Below, in pieces: positions 4,576 through 5,886 of a DNA stretch of 5,886 nt. The position numbers and the translations under genes are program-made. Source of the DNA: Actinomycetota bacterium (lineage in GTDB: Bacteria; Actinomycetota; Thermoleophilia; Solirubrobacterales; 70-9); contig JAFDWD010000159.1 in assembly GCA_018268695.1 (NCBI GenBank), forward strand, positions 1 through 5,886, given 5' to 3'. Numbering within the stretch: position 1 is the first letter of the stretch; the number at the start of each line of letters is the position of its first letter. The notes below the pieces were generated by a model, which made no database searches, was not told where the DNA came from, and saw only the letters and a list, made by a program, of their open reading frames with translations.

Positions 4576-5886
4576 TCAGTCGCCGAGGCGGAAGACGAAG
4601 AGGCGGGCGGGCCGGTCCGGGACCGCCCCCTTCGCTTCGACCAGGGAGCCGCCCGCGGCGATCGCGATGTACTGGACCCCACCGATCTCGTAGGCGATCG
4701 GGGCGGAGCCGACGCGGCGGTGCAGGTCGTAGCGCCAGAGGACCTTTCCGGTGCGCTGGTCGAAGGCGCGCAGGAAGCCGTCGTCGCAGCCGACGAAGAC
4801 GAGGCCGCTGCCGGTGGCGAGGACACCGCCGTTGGAGGTGCTCGGCAGCTTCGCCTTCCAGCGGACCTTCCCGGTCGCCGGGTCGAGGGCGGCGAGGACT
4901 CCTGTCGCCGGGCCGACCTGTTCTACCGTGCCGCCGAGGTCGTTCTCGCCGGGCGCCCGACCCGCCAGCTCGGCCCGGGAGGCGAGCTCGTAGCGCTGGC
5001 ACATCTGGTTGCCCGCGACGAAGATCGACTCGCGCCCCGGGGTCGGGTCGAGCGCCGCCGGGCCGTACTCGATGCCGCCGAAGATCCCCGGGCAGACGAC
5101 GGCCCCCTCCCGGGTCGGGCGCAGGTGCGGGCGGGAGTACCTGGTGAGGTAGGGCGAGCGGGAGATCAGCCTGCCGGTCTTCGCGTCGAGCACCGCGTAG
5201 TAGCCGGACTTGCTCGCGCTGCCGACCGCGCGGGTCGCTTCCCCCCCGCCGCCCAGGTCGAGGACCATCGGCGCCTGCACCGTGTCGTAGTCCCAGCTGT
5301 CCTTGCACACCATCGTGTGGGTCCACTTGATCTTCCCGGTCTTCGCGTCGAGCGCGACCACCGCGTCGGCGAGTGGGTTGCAGCCGGGCCGTTCGTCGTT
5401 GGTGAAGCCGGGGGTCGGGTTGCCGGTGGCGACGTAGGCGGTCCCGCTCCGCGGGTCGACCGTCGGCGGCATCCAGACGTCGCCGCCGCCGTGCCTGCCG
5501 CGGGCCCGGTTCCACCCCTTGCCCGGCGGCGGGACCATGTACGTGCGCCAGAGCTGCTTGCCGGTGGCGGCGTCGTAGGCGGCGACGAAGCCGCGCAGGC
5601 CGGCGTTCCCGGCGGGCCCGCCGACCAGGATCTCGCCCTTCCAGAAGGTCCCCGGCGAGTTCATCGTGTTGCCGAGTTCGGGGTCGACCACCCGCGTCTT
5701 CCACCGCACCTTGCCGGTGGCGGCGTCAAGGGCGATCAGCTGGTCATCGGCGGTGGTGAGGTAGATGCGCCCGGCCCCGTAGGCGACCCCACGGCTGACC
5801 GGCTCCGACAGCTCGAGGCCCGGGCCGGCGAGGAAGTCGACCGGCGGCGAGTAGGTCCAGCGGACCCTGCCGGTGGCGGCGTCGAC
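4576..5886 (-). CDS. PQQ-type beta-propeller protein, likely PQQ-dependent alcohol dehydrogenase family (N-terminus outside window)
   Basis: The frame is open from the right edge, giving 436 residues to the TGA at 4578-4576; a GTG at 5709 is an internal valine in a propeller motif (GKVRW), not the start. Tryptophan-docking motifs of the type ALDAATGKVRW recur: the right edge (VDAATGRVRW), then ALDAATGKVRW, AYDAATGKQLW, ALDAKTGKIKW, ALDPATGKVRW and AFDQRTGKVLW, with a degenerate VLDAKTGRL in the middle. Hallmarks of quinoprotein alcohol dehydrogenases are GNP (window residues 155-157, the region of the Ca-ligand Asn), the CNPLADAVVALD block (about 169-180), SWDYD (197-201, region of the catalytic Asp), KSGYY (226-230), and near the end GSGLVFVGCDDGFLRAFD and GGVQYIAIAAGG. 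Such enzymes oxidise alcohols or sugars outside the cytoplasmic membrane using PQQ. The signal peptide and first blades lie outside the window. The vicinal Cys-Cys pair of methanol dehydrogenase is not seen in the visible part. The substrate is unknown. A non-enzymatic propeller remains possible. Confidence 0.85.
   Translation of the reverse strand, partial: VDAATGRVRWTYSPPVDFLAGPGLELSEPVSRGVAYGAGRIYLTTADDQLIALDAATGKVRWKTRVVDPELGNTMNSPGTFWKGEILVGGPAGNAGLRGFVAAYDAATGKQLWRTYMVPPPGKGWNRARGRHGGGDVWMPPTVDPRSGTAYVATGNPTPGFTNDERPGCNPLADAVVALDAKTGKIKWTHTMVCKDSWDYDTVQAPMVLDLGGGGEATRAVGSASKSGYYAVLDAKTGRLISRSPYLTRYSRPHLRPTREGAVVCPGIFGGIEYGPAALDPTPGRESIFVAGNQMCQRYELASRAELAGRAPGENDLGGTVEQVGPATGVLAALDPATGKVRWKAKLPSTSNGGVLATGSGLVFVGCDDGFLRAFDQRTGKVLWRYDLHRRVGSAPIAYEIGGVQYIAIAAGGSLVEAKGAVPDRPARLFVFRLGD

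Noticed and set aside
2396..5704. A 1102-codon minus-strand open frame spanning the large exported gene and running into the PQQ gene
   Set aside because: Its translation is Arg/Gly/Asp-rich low-complexity sequence with no domain. The plus-strand exported gene and the PQQ frame have signal peptides and family motifs. Long antisense frames are expected at this GC content.
5707..5709. GTG at 5709 as the start of the PQQ-type gene
   Set aside because: It falls inside the docking motif ALDAATGKVRW, and the frame continues upstream with another propeller motif to the right edge, so the gene is longer and cut by the window.

Overview
The window is GC-rich, densely coding DNA. Its gene content and protein style suggest a soil-type actinobacterium: GTG starts, a MoxR/DUF58 pair, and Ser/Thr/Ala-rich exported Ig-like proteins with an 'AYxT..GSG' N-terminus. 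A member of the Thermoleophilia (Solirubrobacter/Conexibacter-like) is my best guess. This is inferred from protein style, not from any marker gene.

Layout. (1) Positions 1-1236 on the minus strand carry a MoxR-family AAA+ ATPase followed immediately by the first ~66 codons of a DUF58 protein, which runs off the left edge. (2) Positions 1237-1409 are a divergent intergenic region holding the promoters for both directions. (3) Positions 1410-4561 on the plus strand carry three genes in a row for exported proteins. The first is a 156-residue single-domain protein. The second, after a 42-nt gap, is a 260-residue two-domain protein. The third overlaps the second by 4 nt and is a 619-residue protein with an FN3-like domain, three tandem 121-residue Ig-like repeats and a final Ig-like domain. 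(4) Positions 4576-5886 on the minus strand carry the C-terminal 436 residues of a PQQ-type beta-propeller protein, converging on the third exported-protein gene with only 14 nt between the stop codons.

How the genes fit together. MoxR and DUF58 form a widespread chaperone-like pair whose job here cannot be read from the sequence. The plus-strand trio looks like one operon making cell-surface or secreted structural proteins. The first and third have a SipW/TasA-like signal region. The first and second share a C-terminal domain marked by LYPG, NP and QDAC motifs with two conserved cysteines. No signal peptidase, sortase or anchoring motif is visible in the window. The PQQ protein is probably a periplasmic or extracytoplasmic dehydrogenase and has no obvious link to the trio.

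The most interesting item is the trio: a small secreted module protein, a larger paralogue of it, and a repeat-built adhesin-like protein, the last with glutamate codon use sharply different from moxR. I know of no assigned function for it. It may be a new surface-fibre or adhesin set, but that is inference.
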